Shown: piece by piece, positions 25,291 through 33,949 of the stretch
Numbering within the stretch: position 1 is the first letter of the stretch
How the letters are laid out: each line of letters starts with the position of its first letter
Source of the DNA: Croceimicrobium sp965279135
Lineage (GTDB): Bacteria > Bacteroidota > Bacteroidia > Flavobacteriales > Schleiferiaceae
Reading direction: 5' to 3'
Length of the DNA: 64,000 nt
Assembly: GCA_965279135.1 (NCBI GenBank)
Contig: OZ257133.1
Coordinates: forward strand, 2,046,001 to 2,110,000
Notes under the pieces: generated by a model
What the model saw: only the letters and a program-made list of their open reading frames with translations
What the model was told of the DNA's origin: nothing
Databases searched by the model: none
Made by a program: the position numbers and the translations under genes

Positions 25291-26509
25291 ATTGCTAATT
25301 CCGGTACTTCCGCTTTTACTATCAAGCCTTTTTCTCTTCGCTTGTAAACGAGATAAAGGTTCTGAGTCGGACCCGCCTGTTAAGGATAAATTAGAAATAC
25401 TTTGGCGCACCCCTATCCTATCGAATCTCAACTACAGTACTGCAATTGCCATGAATCCTATACCCTTTAATCAATACGTCGTGGCTAGCACAGATCGAGA
25501 GCTTAATGGCTTTCAAACGCCCATACTTTTTCTAGATAGTGCAACGGGTGCTGTACAGCATTATTGGTCTGATTTTATCGATGGTTCGGCATATTTAAGA
25601 GACGAAACTTATAGCATTGAAGGGAACTATTTGCTTTTAAGTACTCAATCATCCATTGATTGTGTGAACTTAAAAACCCAACAAACTCAATGGCAGTCAA
25701 TGGTGCCCGGAAATAGTCCTTTTAACTATTCTCACAATGGGTTTGTATACACAGGAATTGATTTAAATGGCGGAAATAGCGCTGCTATAATTCGAAGTCC
25801 GGTGGATCATCTTTCCTGGGATACTGTTTACCATTTCACCCGAACTGATCGATATGATCCCAACTTTGAATCTATGGGCTTTGGGAGCCTAGAAAATGGA
25901 GATGCAGTCCTCGTTTGGAAAAATCGCAGCTTCTCATCAGGATCGGACCGCACTGACATTTTTGCTTTTAATCTGAGCGCTGATACCCTGCTTTGGAGAA
26001 ACATGGATTTACATGAGATTTCCGGAATTATGCCGTTACTTATAGATGATGAGGCGGTTTTTGGAACGGTCCGCTCGAAAGCCTTCAGTATTGACCTGGC
26101 AACAGGAATGATGAATTGGACCCGTGATTTCGAAGGAATAGTTTCTCGTCCTGACCAGGCCAATTTCACTTTCGGATCAATGTGTCTTACTAAAGACGCT
26201 TTGGTACTTAAAGGAACAGAAAGGGAATTGGTGCTTCTAAACAAAAATAACGGCGGTCTTCGAAATGTCAACCCAAATCTCCCCCCAGGCGTAGAGAATC
26301 GTTTTACGCAATACGACAATAAGCTTTTCCTTTCTACCGGACACCTCGTAATAATCGATGATTTACTTGGGGATGTACTAAATGATCCCCTTAAAACAGA
26401 AGCCTTAGGTTGGATTACAAGCGGAATTACTATCGACTCGACCAGAGGAGTAATGTACTTCCACAATGGACGGGAAGTATTTTGTGCTCGAATTCCAGAA
26501 AATCTCTGA
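25259..26509 (+). CDS. PQQ-like beta-propeller lipoprotein
   Basis: A 416-residue predicted lipoprotein: MESSFDLKKSELLIPVLPLL, then LSSLFLFAC at the lipobox and a charged KRDKGSES stretch. Repeating segments of the PQQ/WD40-like outer-membrane-assembly type follow (TPILFLDSATGAVQHYW; CVNLKTQQTQWQS; FSIDLATGMMNWTRDF), in a pattern typical of BamB-like or quinoprotein-like propellers, but no enzymatic PQQ ligands are evident. Two other in-frame ATGs (25238, 25250) exist; 25259 gives the best signal peptide. All starts overlap the end of the hydrolase gene (stop at 25290), so the two are likely coupled. Function unknown. Confidence 0.7.
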   Translation: MESSFDLKKSELLIPVLPLLLSSLFLFACKRDKGSESDPPVKDKLEILWRTPILSNLNYSTAIAMNPIPFNQYVVASTDRELNGFQTPILFLDSATGAVQHYWSDFIDGSAYLRDETYSIEGNYLLLSTQSSIDCVNLKTQQTQWQSMVPGNSPFNYSHNGFVYTGIDLNGGNSAAIIRSPVDHLSWDTVYHFTRTDRYDPNFESMGFGSLENGDAVLVWKNRSFSSGSDRTDIFAFNLSADTLLWRNMDLHEISGIMPLLIDDEAVFGTVRSKAFSIDLATGMMNWTRDFEGIVSRPDQANFTFGSMCLTKDALVLKGTERELVLLNKNNGGLRNVNPNLPPGVENRFTQYDNKLFLSTGHLVIIDDLLGDVLNDPLKTEALGWITSGITIDSTRGVMYFHNGREVFCARIPENL

Positions 26510-26515
26510 ATCCAT

Positions 26516-26543
26516 TTGAATCCTATTCAGCTTTCTACCTTTA
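26516..26543 (+). promoter_or_regulatory. Possible Bacteroidota promoter upstream of the oxidoreductase gene
   Basis: TTG at 26516-26518, then 17 nt, then TACCTTTA at 26536-26543, one base from TAnnTTTG. It would give a leader of about 120 nt before the ATG at 26673. Confidence 0.35.
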
Positions 26544-26672
26544 GTAATGGTAAGCACGCTGCGCGCCAATCACTATAACTCTCAGTCAAAGTAAATTGTA
26601 TTGCAAATTTGGAACTCCAGGAATGCTTCAAGGGGCTATAATGCCTTAGCTTAGAGCATTCAATCTCCTATT

Positions 26673-27302
26673 ATGAAAATCGCAATTATCGGTAGTGGTA
26701 AAATAGCCTCCCCCCTGGGACGTATTTGGGCCAGTAAGGGACACGAAATCTTTTACGGAAGTCGATCTCCGAATAAACTTGAAGACTTACTCAAGCAATC
26801 GGGCCCTGCATCCCAAGCAGGACTACCCGCTGAGGCAATAGGCGAAAGTGAAATTGCATTCGAAGCCATACCCTTCGGTAAAGTAATTGATCTTCCCACA
26901 GCAGAGCTTGCTGGAAAGACTTTAATCAGTGCAAGTAACTATTTTCCATTCCGAGATGGAACGATTGAAATGAATGCACTCACTCAAACCGAATGGCTTA
27001 GCAATCAGTTTCCAGCAACATACCTGGTGAAGGCCTTTAGTATGATTGGTTCGGCAGTAATTGAAAGCCATGCAAATGGAAATTTTGAGGAGAGATACGC
27101 CATGCTTTTAGCTGGAGAAAGAGATGAAGATAGAAAGCTCGTTTCTACCTTGATTGAAGAAGCAGGATTTGATCCCGTAGATTTTGGAGGGCTCCCAAAC
27201 AGCTGGATGTTTGAATCATTAGGAGGTCCCCTTTTTGATGCCCGTCTTTCCAAAACCGAGGCAGAAATGGAGTTTAAACGACTTAGTAGTTCGAAGCCAT
27301 AG
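26673..27302 (+). CDS. NAD(P)-binding oxidoreductase, F420-dependent NADP reductase-like
   Basis: A 209-residue Rossmann-fold protein. The N-terminus MKIAIIGSGKIASPLGRIWASKG carries the GxGxxA dinucleotide motif and FYGSRSPNK the NADP-type Ser-Arg signature at the end of strand 2. The order resembles the N-terminal domain of F420-dependent NADP oxidoreductases and YciK/pyrroline-reductase-like proteins. Bacteroidota generally do not use F420, so the electron partner is unknown. Appears to stand alone; the next gene starts 52 nt later. Confidence 0.75.
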   Translation: MKIAIIGSGKIASPLGRIWASKGHEIFYGSRSPNKLEDLLKQSGPASQAGLPAEAIGESEIAFEAIPFGKVIDLPTAELAGKTLISASNYFPFRDGTIEMNALTQTEWLSNQFPATYLVKAFSMIGSAVIESHANGNFEERYAMLLAGERDEDRKLVSTLIEEAGFDPVDFGGLPNSWMFESLGGPLFDARLSKTEAEMEFKRLSSSKP

Positions 27303-27354
27303 GCACTTCATTCTCCTTTCCCCCTAATCATTAGTATTTAACTCACTATACAAA

Positions 27355-27744
27355 ATGAATACTGTAAACCGACTCCTTTGCAATATCTGCTCTGATCAGC
27401 TTGTAGAAAGCAAAAACTTCTACACCAAACTCTTCGACTTCAGGGTGGATTTCGATAGTGATTGGTTTGTACATCTGATATCTGAAGACCAGTCTTTGGA
27501 ATTAGGTATAATTTCAAGGAACCATGAAATTGTTCCAATAGGTCAAAGAGAGCAAGCTCAAGGGTTCTATCTTACAATTGTTGTGGATGATGTTGATGAA
27601 GTGTTTGATACCGCAAGATTGGAAGGCTTAGAAATTGTCGCTCCTCCTGAAGATACTTTCTATGGTCAAAGAAGACTACTTATCAAAGACCCTAATGGAA
27701 TGACCTTAGACATTTCCGCCCCTATTCCGAATTTCTCTTTTTAA
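27355..27744 (+). CDS. VOC superfamily (glyoxalase/bleomycin-resistance-like) protein
   Basis: A 129-residue single-chain VOC protein. The pattern ICSDQLVESKNFYTKLFDFRV (residues about 10-30) and the end ...FYGQRRLLIKDPNGMTLDIS (about 100-120) correspond to the paired beta-alpha-beta-beta-beta modules. Metal-ligand positions are not all conserved: the usual first His is absent (N-terminal strand reads LLCNICS). Family members include metalloenzymes and drug-binding proteins; the ligand is unknown. Confidence 0.8.
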   Translation: MNTVNRLLCNICSDQLVESKNFYTKLFDFRVDFDSDWFVHLISEDQSLELGIISRNHEIVPIGQREQAQGFYLTIVVDDVDEVFDTARLEGLEIVAPPEDTFYGQRRLLIKDPNGMTLDISAPIPNFSF

Positions 27745-27801
27745 ACGATAATATTTACGACATTAAATTTAGTAAGGGATTAAATTCTTTAAGCAATTAA
27801 G

Positions 27802-28482
27802 ATGGCCTACTATATCGATCTAACCGCTATTGATATAACCGAGTATCAATCCTATTTGGAAGAAGCCGAACTGCTACCCAGCAGACAAGTATTAAAAGAT
27901 AATCTGGAAGAGAATTTTCACAATCTAAAGAAAGCTGGGATTAAGAATTTAGAAGAGCTTCTTGATAAAATCAATACCAGAAATAAGGAAGCCATGTTTT
28001 CCAAAGAAACTGGAATTGATCTAGGCTATTTGACTATTCTATCGAGAGAAATTAGAAGTTATCGACCAAAACCAAATAGGCTTAAGGACTTCCCTAATCA
28101 ATCAGGGCAAGCCATTGATAAACTGGCCGAGATTGGAATTAAAAATAGCCAGCAACTTTTTAACCAGGCTTTACTTCCTGCTGATCGGGAGAAAATAGTG
28201 AAGCAAACGGGTATTGAACCAAAGGATCTTCTTAGTCTAACCAAGCTTTCTGATCTCTCTAGAATTCGTTGGGTAAACCACACCTTTGCCTTTATGCTCC
28301 TTAAAGCAGGTTATGATACCGTCGAAAAGGTTGCTTTGGGAGAGGCAACTGAGATCTGTGCAGCGGTAAATCTGGTAAACCAGGACCATGGGTTTTATAA
28401 AGGCAAAATTGGATTGCATGATATTGAACTCTGCGTGAACTCTGCTAACGATCTAAGCATTGATTTATCCACAGAGGACTAA
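27802..28482 (+). CDS. DUF4332 helix-hairpin-helix-type protein
   Basis: A 226-residue cytoplasmic protein resembling DUF4332. It contains repeated helical hairpins of the type LKKAGIKNLEELLDKI (about residues 43-58), KLAEIGIKNSQQLFNQA (about 107-123) and LLKAGYDTVEKVALG (about 166-180), with each followed by a TGI[D/E] turn (TGIDLGYLTIL, TGIEPKDLLSL). Such hairpins bind nucleic acid or protein; no catalytic motif is seen. It is 27 nt ahead of the trypsin-like lipoprotein gene and could share its transcript. Confidence 0.75.
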   Translation: MAYYIDLTAIDITEYQSYLEEAELLPSRQVLKDNLEENFHNLKKAGIKNLEELLDKINTRNKEAMFSKETGIDLGYLTILSREIRSYRPKPNRLKDFPNQSGQAIDKLAEIGIKNSQQLFNQALLPADREKIVKQTGIEPKDLLSLTKLSDLSRIRWVNHTFAFMLLKAGYDTVEKVALGEATEICAAVNLVNQDHGFYKGKIGLHDIELCVNSANDLSIDLSTED

Positions 28483-28509
28483 GTATTCGAAATACCTATT
28501 TTAGTGAAT

Positions 28510-29337
28510 ATGAATATCATTCTACTCTGTATCTCTTTACTGACCTGTCAAACTGGAGAACCCACCAGCTATGAGCAATTTGCAGAACAAGTTAAAGAAA
28601 GAACCTATATCGTGAGAAACGAACGAGAGGAAGGAATGGTCGTTTCTACAGGCTTTCTTCTCAGTCCCAGGCATATACTCACCTGCGCTCATGGGGTATC
28701 GGACTACACTAAGAAGGATACGGTAATTAACTATTCGGGCTTTAAGATGACTTCCTACGTGGAAGAGTTCGCTTCCAGTTCGGACCTTAAGGCCATAAGT
28801 ATCGGTTTAGATAGTAATCAGTTTATAAGCATTTCTAAAATTCACATCCACCCCTTATATGCTAAGCACCGCTACTATGATCTAGCAATTTTGGAGTTAT
28901 CTGAACCTATCCCTATTGAAAAAAACAGGAATATCGAAATAATACCGCCTATGATTGGGGATACTATTCTTTCCCTGGGATATAGTGGACACAGTAAACT
29001 AGCAAGTCATAAGAGCTTGGGAAAGAACAATATGCGACCTTGGTTAAACGTAGTAACTGAGATGCTGATCGAAAAAGAGAAGAGTTTCGAAATGCGCCAG
29101 AAAGAGGAGTTCCTCACAGGGAGTTTAAAGTTTGGAAGGATTATTCATCCTGGTGATAGCGGCGGACCGTCATTTGTGAAAAAGAATCAGCAATTCTACC
29201 TCACGGGTGTGCATATCCATAGCGTCACCACAATTTTTGATGATTCCGGTCAGACTCCGGAGGGGTTTGTACCCTACTGCCGTGACGCTAGTCTTTGGGA
29301 GCATCGGGATTGGATTAAATCCATAACGGAAAAGTAA
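28510..29337 (+). CDS. Trypsin-like serine protease, predicted lipoprotein
   Basis: A 275-residue chymotrypsin-fold (S1) protease. From the ATG at 28510 (an in-frame GTG lies at 28504) the catalytic triad is visible as His61 (LTCAHGV), Asp124 (YYDLAILEL) and Ser217 (HPGDSGGPSF). The short N-terminus MNIILLCISLLTCQTG ends in an LLTC lipobox, so it is probably a lipoprotein, though it lacks the usual positive n-region. No PDZ domain. The stop is 4 nt before the next lipoprotein gene, so the two form an operon. Substrate unknown. Confidence 0.82.
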   Translation: MNIILLCISLLTCQTGEPTSYEQFAEQVKERTYIVRNEREEGMVVSTGFLLSPRHILTCAHGVSDYTKKDTVINYSGFKMTSYVEEFASSSDLKAISIGLDSNQFISISKIHIHPLYAKHRYYDLAILELSEPIPIEKNRNIEIIPPMIGDTILSLGYSGHSKLASHKSLGKNNMRPWLNVVTEMLIEKEKSFEMRQKEEFLTGSLKFGRIIHPGDSGGPSFVKKNQQFYLTGVHIHSVTTIFDDSGQTPEGFVPYCRDASLWEHRDWIKSITEK

Positions 29338-29341
29338 GGTC

Positions 29342-30184
29342 ATGCAAAAACGAGTTCTGGCTTGTGTGATAGTTTCATTAGCGCTGATTAGTTGCCGGGA
29401 ACCTCAATTAATGCCTTATTCGGAATTCGCAAAAATGGATGAACTGGGGCTTCCAAGAATCCTCCACTTAAAATCAGATTCTAAGGAATTATTGTACATC
29501 GGTACCTATCACAGCAATAACCAGGAGGACAGTATTTTCTTAATAATCAATCAGTATTTGGATGAATTCAATCCTGATTTTGTATTCCACGAAGGGTCAA
29601 GTAATTGGCCAATCTATGCTGACCCAGACAGTACTATTCTTTTCTCCGGAGAACCAGGTTTTCTTATTCAGGCCGCACAAAATAGGGGTATCCCATATCA
29701 ATCAATTGAGCCTAAGGCAAAAGACGAATATGGGTTTTTACTGGAAAGCTTTGACTTTGATTGGGTAGTCCTTATGTATCTGTGCAGGCAGATAGATCAG
29801 CAACAACGCTTTGCAGAGCAATATAATACAAGCGATGAGGATTTTAGGAACAATATGAATCACTTTCTAAACTCGCTCAATCAGGAAGGTCTAATTTTAA
29901 ACTCCACTCAAAAGGACTTCTCTTATTGGCAATCGAAGTATTCGGAGCTGATGCAAAAGGACCTAAACTGGAGAAGTTTTGAACCGAAAGAGTATTATCC
30001 GAATTTTTCCATTAGTCCAATGAATGAAGTCAATCGTCAGTCAGACTTCTTTCGAAATAAAACAATGGTCGACAATATCTTCAATGCTCTGGAAGACCAT
30101 AACAGGGTATTAGTGCTGGTCGGTGGTGGTCATCTGATCATTCAGGAAGAATTAATTAATCACCGATTTAAATCGAGATATTAG
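29342..30184 (+). CDS. TraB/GumN-like (EreA/ChaN-type fold) lipoprotein
   Basis: A 280-residue lipoprotein: signal peptide MQKRVLACVIVSLALISC with lipobox LISC. The motif pattern fits the TraB/PrgY/GumN/Tiki hydrolase superfamily, which usually keeps two GxxH signatures and conserved Glu and Arg residues: LYIGTYHSNN (about 51-60), DFVFHEGSS (about 79-87), IEPKAK, and RVLVLVGGGHLI (near the end). Homologues are putative metalloproteases, but this copy is divergent, so the assignment is tentative. It is cotranscribed with the protease before it (4-nt gap). Confidence 0.6.
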   Translation: MQKRVLACVIVSLALISCREPQLMPYSEFAKMDELGLPRILHLKSDSKELLYIGTYHSNNQEDSIFLIINQYLDEFNPDFVFHEGSSNWPIYADPDSTILFSGEPGFLIQAAQNRGIPYQSIEPKAKDEYGFLLESFDFDWVVLMYLCRQIDQQQRFAEQYNTSDEDFRNNMNHFLNSLNQEGLILNSTQKDFSYWQSKYSELMQKDLNWRSFEPKEYYPNFSISPMNEVNRQSDFFRNKTMVDNIFNALEDHNRVLVLVGGGHLIIQEELINHRFKSRY

Positions 30185-30204
30185 ATCAGCCAAATCCACG
30201 CACG

Positions 30205-30771
30205 ATGAAAGCAGTTGAAAAGCCCTGGATAGAAAATGGGTATCGCATATTTGCTTACGATGGTCCTAAAGAGCTAAAGATTGAGCGAATTGCCAAGGCT
30301 ATAGGGAAAAACAAATCGTCCTTCTACCATCTATTTGCGGATCTGGAAGTTTTCAATTTAAGATTACTAGAGTATCATTTTGAAATGGCGGGAGAAATGG
30401 TTGCTAAGGAAGCGAAGGCAAACAGTGAGGAGGAATTGGTAAATGTCCTGGTGGAACACAAGCTCGATTTACTGTTTAATCGACAATTGCGCGTACATCG
30501 CGAAAATCCGGATTTTGATAAATGCTTTAACCGAATTAACGAGCTCTTTTTACCCACCTCAATTCCCTTGTGGAAGAAAATCATTGGACTTCCAGAAAAT
30601 AACGCTCTTGCCGGAATGGTCCTGCAATTGAGCCTGGAAAACTTCTTCATACAGATTACCGATGAGACTTTAAACAAAAACTGGTTGCACGAATACTTCG
30701 CGGGCATTCGTCAAATGGTAAAAACCTTTAGGCAATTGGACCAGGGAGTGCCATTAGACGGCAGCGTCTAA
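30205..30771 (+). CDS. TetR family transcriptional regulator
   Basis: A 188-residue protein. The N-terminal HTH is recognisable as LKIERIAKAIGKNKSSFYHLFADLEVFNLRLLEYH (about residues 24-58), with the usual Y-H-x-F recognition-helix end. The C-terminal domain is helical and probably binds a ligand. It is followed by a small membrane protein gene, which it may control. Ligand and targets unknown. Confidence 0.82.
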   Translation: MKAVEKPWIENGYRIFAYDGPKELKIERIAKAIGKNKSSFYHLFADLEVFNLRLLEYHFEMAGEMVAKEAKANSEEELVNVLVEHKLDLLFNRQLRVHRENPDFDKCFNRINELFLPTSIPLWKKIIGLPENNALAGMVLQLSLENFFIQITDETLNKNWLHEYFAGIRQMVKTFRQLDQGVPLDGSV

Positions 30772-30814
30772 AATAGCGCAGGTGGCTCAGCTAGTTTTGC
30801 CTGAAACTAAGATT

Positions 30815-31168
30815 ATGAGCAACCCAAAAAAAAACATTGCCTTAAAAGCATTGCTAATCATTCAGACAATTGGACTACTGATTTATACCGGTATTGCCAT
30901 AAAGAATGATGGTGGCAACTTTCTAGCTAAAGCGATTGAATTTGCAGGATCACTAAGTTGGATGGGGCAATTCGCCCTTGATTTCCAATGCTATCTTATG
31001 TTATCTGCTCTTTGGTTAGCCTGGAGGGATAAGTACAGCTCGCGATCCATTCTGCTTGCCCTCCTAGCTATGGTTTTAGGCATTATCGTCTTCGCCCCTG
31101 TTCTCCTACATCTATTATATAAAGAAAAGGGTGATTTAAAAAGAGTGCTGTTGGGTAAGAGGCTATAA
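30815..31168 (+). CDS. Small membrane protein
   Basis: A 117-residue protein from ATG 30815 (an in-frame GTG at 30782 would add 11 residues). Three hydrophobic segments are visible, about residues 12-30, 43-60 and 74-95, with a positively charged end (KGDLKRVLLGKRL). No family recognised. It lies 43 nt after the TetR gene and probably in the same transcript. Confidence 0.65.
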   Translation: MSNPKKNIALKALLIIQTIGLLIYTGIAIKNDGGNFLAKAIEFAGSLSWMGQFALDFQCYLMLSALWLAWRDKYSSRSILLALLAMVLGIIVFAPVLLHLLYKEKGDLKRVLLGKRL

Positions 31169-31229
31169 AACTCAAGCAGCCTTGTGATTAAAAATGAGGG
31201 ACATATTTTAGCACATATTGATTTGCTAA

Positions 31230-31736
31230 GTGTCTTCTTTGGTGCATTTGTATCCTTCAATCAGAAAATTAAAACCTGAACAGGTTATTATAGCTCAGGT
31301 ATTAGCCAGTGTTCCTGCATTGATTGCTGGAATAGTTCTGCGGGATTCTGAAAACGAGTCTGTATTTGAACCATTGTTGGTCCTATCCATTAGCATTTCC
31401 ATAGTAATTCCAATCATTTACACTAGTGCTCTAGCGGAATGCACCGGTAAGTCCAATGGCGTTCGAGCTATGACTTTAGTGTCAAGTATTTTGGTGATTT
31501 CTTCGGTGATCTCAATCATTATTCACGAGCAACTGTTTGCCCTTCTTTCCATTGCTTTTATACTTTCCGAATCTGTTCGAGGACTACTTATCGCCAGAAA
31601 CTGGCTGGAAATTCCAGGCTATAGAGGAAGTAGCTTCCTATTCACAATTGGAATAATGTATCTCATTCTAAATCCTTTGCTAGGCTATTGGAGTCTTCGG
31701 AACCTGGCATTGGTTTACATTGAATCGCTTGAATAG
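31230..31736 (+). CDS. Hypothetical membrane protein
   Basis: A 168-residue protein with about four or five hydrophobic segments and few charged residues. Starts at GTG 31230; no ATG lies further in before the first segment. The family is not recognised. It stands 61 nt after the previous gene and may be separately transcribed. Confidence 0.55.
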   Translation: MSSLVHLYPSIRKLKPEQVIIAQVLASVPALIAGIVLRDSENESVFEPLLVLSISISIVIPIIYTSALAECTGKSNGVRAMTLVSSILVISSVISIIIHEQLFALLSIAFILSESVRGLLIARNWLEIPGYRGSSFLFTIGIMYLILNPLLGYWSLRNLALVYIESLE

Positions 31737-31789
31737 GACCAAGGAATAGGGCTAAAAGCTCAAATTTCCCATTTGTTGATTAACGCTCC

Positions 31790-31797
31790 TATATTTG
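31790..31797 (+). promoter_or_regulatory. Possible -7 promoter element
   Basis: TATATTTG, matching TAnnTTTG, 39 nt before the ATG at 31837. The closest TTGs (31773-31775, 31776-31778) leave spacers of only 14 and 11 nt, so the match is incomplete. Confidence 0.35.
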
Positions 31798-31836
31798 ATT
31801 TTATAAACGTACCTCCTAGTACTAAAAAACCAACAA

Positions 31837-32289
31837 ATGGAATCCTTCTTAAACCCTTCTCAACCACTTAGCCTCACTGATAAAGCGAGAAATGAACTGA
31901 AACAATCGGCGGGTTGGACCATGTTTCTCGCTATTGCCGGATTTGTCGGAATAGCCCTAATACTGATTGTAGCTGCTCTGCTAGTAATCGGAACCACATT
32001 TCGGGGATTTGAATATTGGGACCAGAATCCACAGATGTTCCCAATTGGAATGGTTGCCATATTCTACATACTAAGCGGTGTGGCTTATTTCTTTCCCTGT
32101 TACTTCTTGTTGAACTACTCGCTCAAAATGAAAGCCGCATTAATCGAGAACACCGAACTGACTCTGGAAGAAGCCTTTGTAAACCTAAAACGGTGTTTTA
32201 AGTTTATGGGAATCTTTCTAATAATACTCCTTTCTATCTATTTTTTAGCATTCCTAGGAATATTCGTTTTTGGAGGCCTAATGACTTAA
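31837..32289 (+). CDS. Membrane protein, DUF5362-like
   Basis: A 150-residue protein with three strong transmembrane segments (about residues 28-53, 68-92 and 122-148) and the soluble N-terminus LTDKARNELKQSAGW. The stretch MKAALIENTELTLEEAFVNLKRCFKFMG between the second and third segments resembles the Bacteroidota family DUF5362. No enzymatic motif. Possible promoter at 31790. Confidence 0.6.
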   Translation: MESFLNPSQPLSLTDKARNELKQSAGWTMFLAIAGFVGIALILIVAALLVIGTTFRGFEYWDQNPQMFPIGMVAIFYILSGVAYFFPCYFLLNYSLKMKAALIENTELTLEEAFVNLKRCFKFMGIFLIILLSIYFLAFLGIFVFGGLMT

Positions 32290-32316
32290 GAAAATACAAT
32301 GTTGACTATACGTAAA

Positions 32317-32784
32317 ATGAAATATCACTTTTTTAGCCTCATCTGCTTTGTAGCAATGTCCGGGCCCGTGATGGCTCAAAACTTCATTGGCGATCCCGGA
32401 GAATTGGTTCTCATTCACGGAGAAATTCAGGCCTTCTCCGAGGCGGTAATGAATAGTGATGCCGAAGCTATTGGAAATGCCTATACTGAAGATGCCAAAA
32501 TCTTTCCCAATAATCGTGAAATCATTGCTGGGCGAGCAGCAATAACTGAATATTGGAGTTTCTTCGATAATAGGAAAATACCTTACCACAAAATTCATCC
32601 GGAAGAAATCAAAGTGATCGGAAATGAAGCTTATGATTTTGGCTACTATGAAGGATCGAGCATAAGCGCTGAAGGAGAAAAAAGCAATTGGCGCGGTAAA
32701 TATGTTATTATCTGGAAGAAAGTTGAAGGAAGATGGCTCATCTATGCTGACATCTGGAATCGGGTCCAAGAAGAAGAAGGTTGA
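32317..32784 (+). CDS. Exported NTF2-like (SnoaL/DUF4440) protein
   Basis: A 155-residue protein. From the ATG at 32317 a signal peptide is predicted (MKYHFFSLICFVAMSGPVMA then QN); an ATG at 32299 would extend it by six residues. The mature part has the NTF2-like cone-fold pattern EIQAFSEAVMNSDAEAIGNAYTEDAKIFPNN and ends WKKVEGRWLIYADIWN, typical of DUF4440. The ligand is unknown. The stop overlaps the TTG start of the acetyltransferase gene. Confidence 0.8.
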   Translation: MKYHFFSLICFVAMSGPVMAQNFIGDPGELVLIHGEIQAFSEAVMNSDAEAIGNAYTEDAKIFPNNREIIAGRAAITEYWSFFDNRKIPYHKIHPEEIKVIGNEAYDFGYYEGSSISAEGEKSNWRGKYVIIWKKVEGRWLIYADIWNRVQEEEG

Positions 32785-33260
32785 AATACGAAATACGGGA
32801 AATAGAGATTGAGGATAATTCCGCGGTTGCGACTATGATCCTTGAAGTGTTTGAAGAGTTTGACGCTCCCAAGGCAGGCACCGTTTATACCGATCCAAAA
32901 ACAGACGCTTTATATCAACTTTTCCAAAATGAAAGGTCCATGTTCTTTCTAGCTACAGGCCAGAATAAGATATTAGGTTCCTGCGGCATCTACCCTACCG
33001 AAGGACTACCAAAGGATTGTGCTGAACTAGTGAAATTCTACCTTAGTAAAGAAGCTCGCGGAAAAGGTATCGGCAAGGCCTTAATGGAAAGAAGTATATC
33101 CGCTGCAAAGGAAATGGCTTATTCAGAGCTCTATTTAGAAAGCTTACCTGTTTTTGACAAAGCCGTGCGGATTTATGAGAAGCAAGGCTTTAAAGCTATT
33201 GACAAACCTTTGAGTTCTGAGCATCCTGGCTGCAATTTGTGGTTTCTAAAAAAGCTTTAG
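32781..33260 (+). CDS. GNAT family N-acetyltransferase
   Basis: A 159-residue GNAT protein. The acetyl-CoA-binding motif A is clear: VKFYLSKEARGKGIGKALMERSI (about residues 87-109, R/QxxGxG/A as ARGKGIG) and the C-terminal YEKQGFKAI. Substrate unknown. Starts at TTG 32781, overlapping the previous stop by four bases; the methyltransferase gene begins 2 nt after its stop. Confidence 0.88.
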   Translation: MKYEIREIEIEDNSAVATMILEVFEEFDAPKAGTVYTDPKTDALYQLFQNERSMFFLATGQNKILGSCGIYPTEGLPKDCAELVKFYLSKEARGKGIGKALMERSISAAKEMAYSELYLESLPVFDKAVRIYEKQGFKAIDKPLSSEHPGCNLWFLKKL

Positions 33261-33262
33261 AC

Positions 33263-33829
33263 ATGCCAGATCCTTACGATTCGCATTACGAAACCGAGAA
33301 TCTATTTGGAGAAGCCTCTCCTGAACTCCTGGATTTTTTCGACTCAATGGAAAGAGCTAAAGTCTTAGACTTAGGCTGCGGTCAGGGTCGAGATGCACTA
33401 GCATTGGCAAAAATGGGATTTAAGGTTCTTGGCATTGATCGATCAAAAACCGGAATCCAGCAAATGTTGCAACAAGCTGATCAGCTTGGACTCCATCTGG
33501 AGGGTAAAACAGCAGACATTTATCAATTCGAAGACTTTGAGGAGTTTGATTTCATTTTGCTAGACAGTATGTTCCATTTCCTAAAGAAGGATCGAGAGAA
33601 TGAATCTAAGTTTCTAAGAAAGATTATATCTGGGATGAAGCCTTCTGCCCACCTTGTGATCAGCATCATGGACATGGGATCAAGGGTAAGTATCCTAAAA
33701 TCCATTTTGAAAGAATTCCCTGAAATACGAGTTGTGCTTGATCGTAAATTCAAGTACAAGTTTATTGATCAAGACAATGGGCAGAGCTCGGTTTTAAATT
33801 ACAGGCTCATAGTAGGGGTGCGTAAATAA
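33263..33829 (+). CDS. Class I SAM-dependent methyltransferase
   Basis: A 188-residue methyltransferase. Motif I is KVLDLGCGQGRDALALAKMG (about residues 28-47), with VLGIDRS as the acidic end of strand 2 and FDFILLDSMFHFLKK as motif IV. The ATG at 33263 is chosen because it follows the previous stop by 2 nt; a GTG at 33239 would overlap that gene. Resembles TehB/UbiE-type small-molecule methyltransferases; substrate unknown. Confidence 0.88.
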   Translation: MPDPYDSHYETENLFGEASPELLDFFDSMERAKVLDLGCGQGRDALALAKMGFKVLGIDRSKTGIQQMLQQADQLGLHLEGKTADIYQFEDFEEFDFILLDSMFHFLKKDRENESKFLRKIISGMKPSAHLVISIMDMGSRVSILKSILKEFPEIRVVLDRKFKYKFIDQDNGQSSVLNYRLIVGVRK

Positions 33830-33949
33830 GCTTGAGACTGCACTTGAAATCTTATGAACGCAGACCCTCTATTAAAGATGCTTCATCGAAGGTCCGGTGA
33901 CTAATTGACAGCAAATAAAATATGGAGACCTTTTTGCTCGAAGAGGGTC

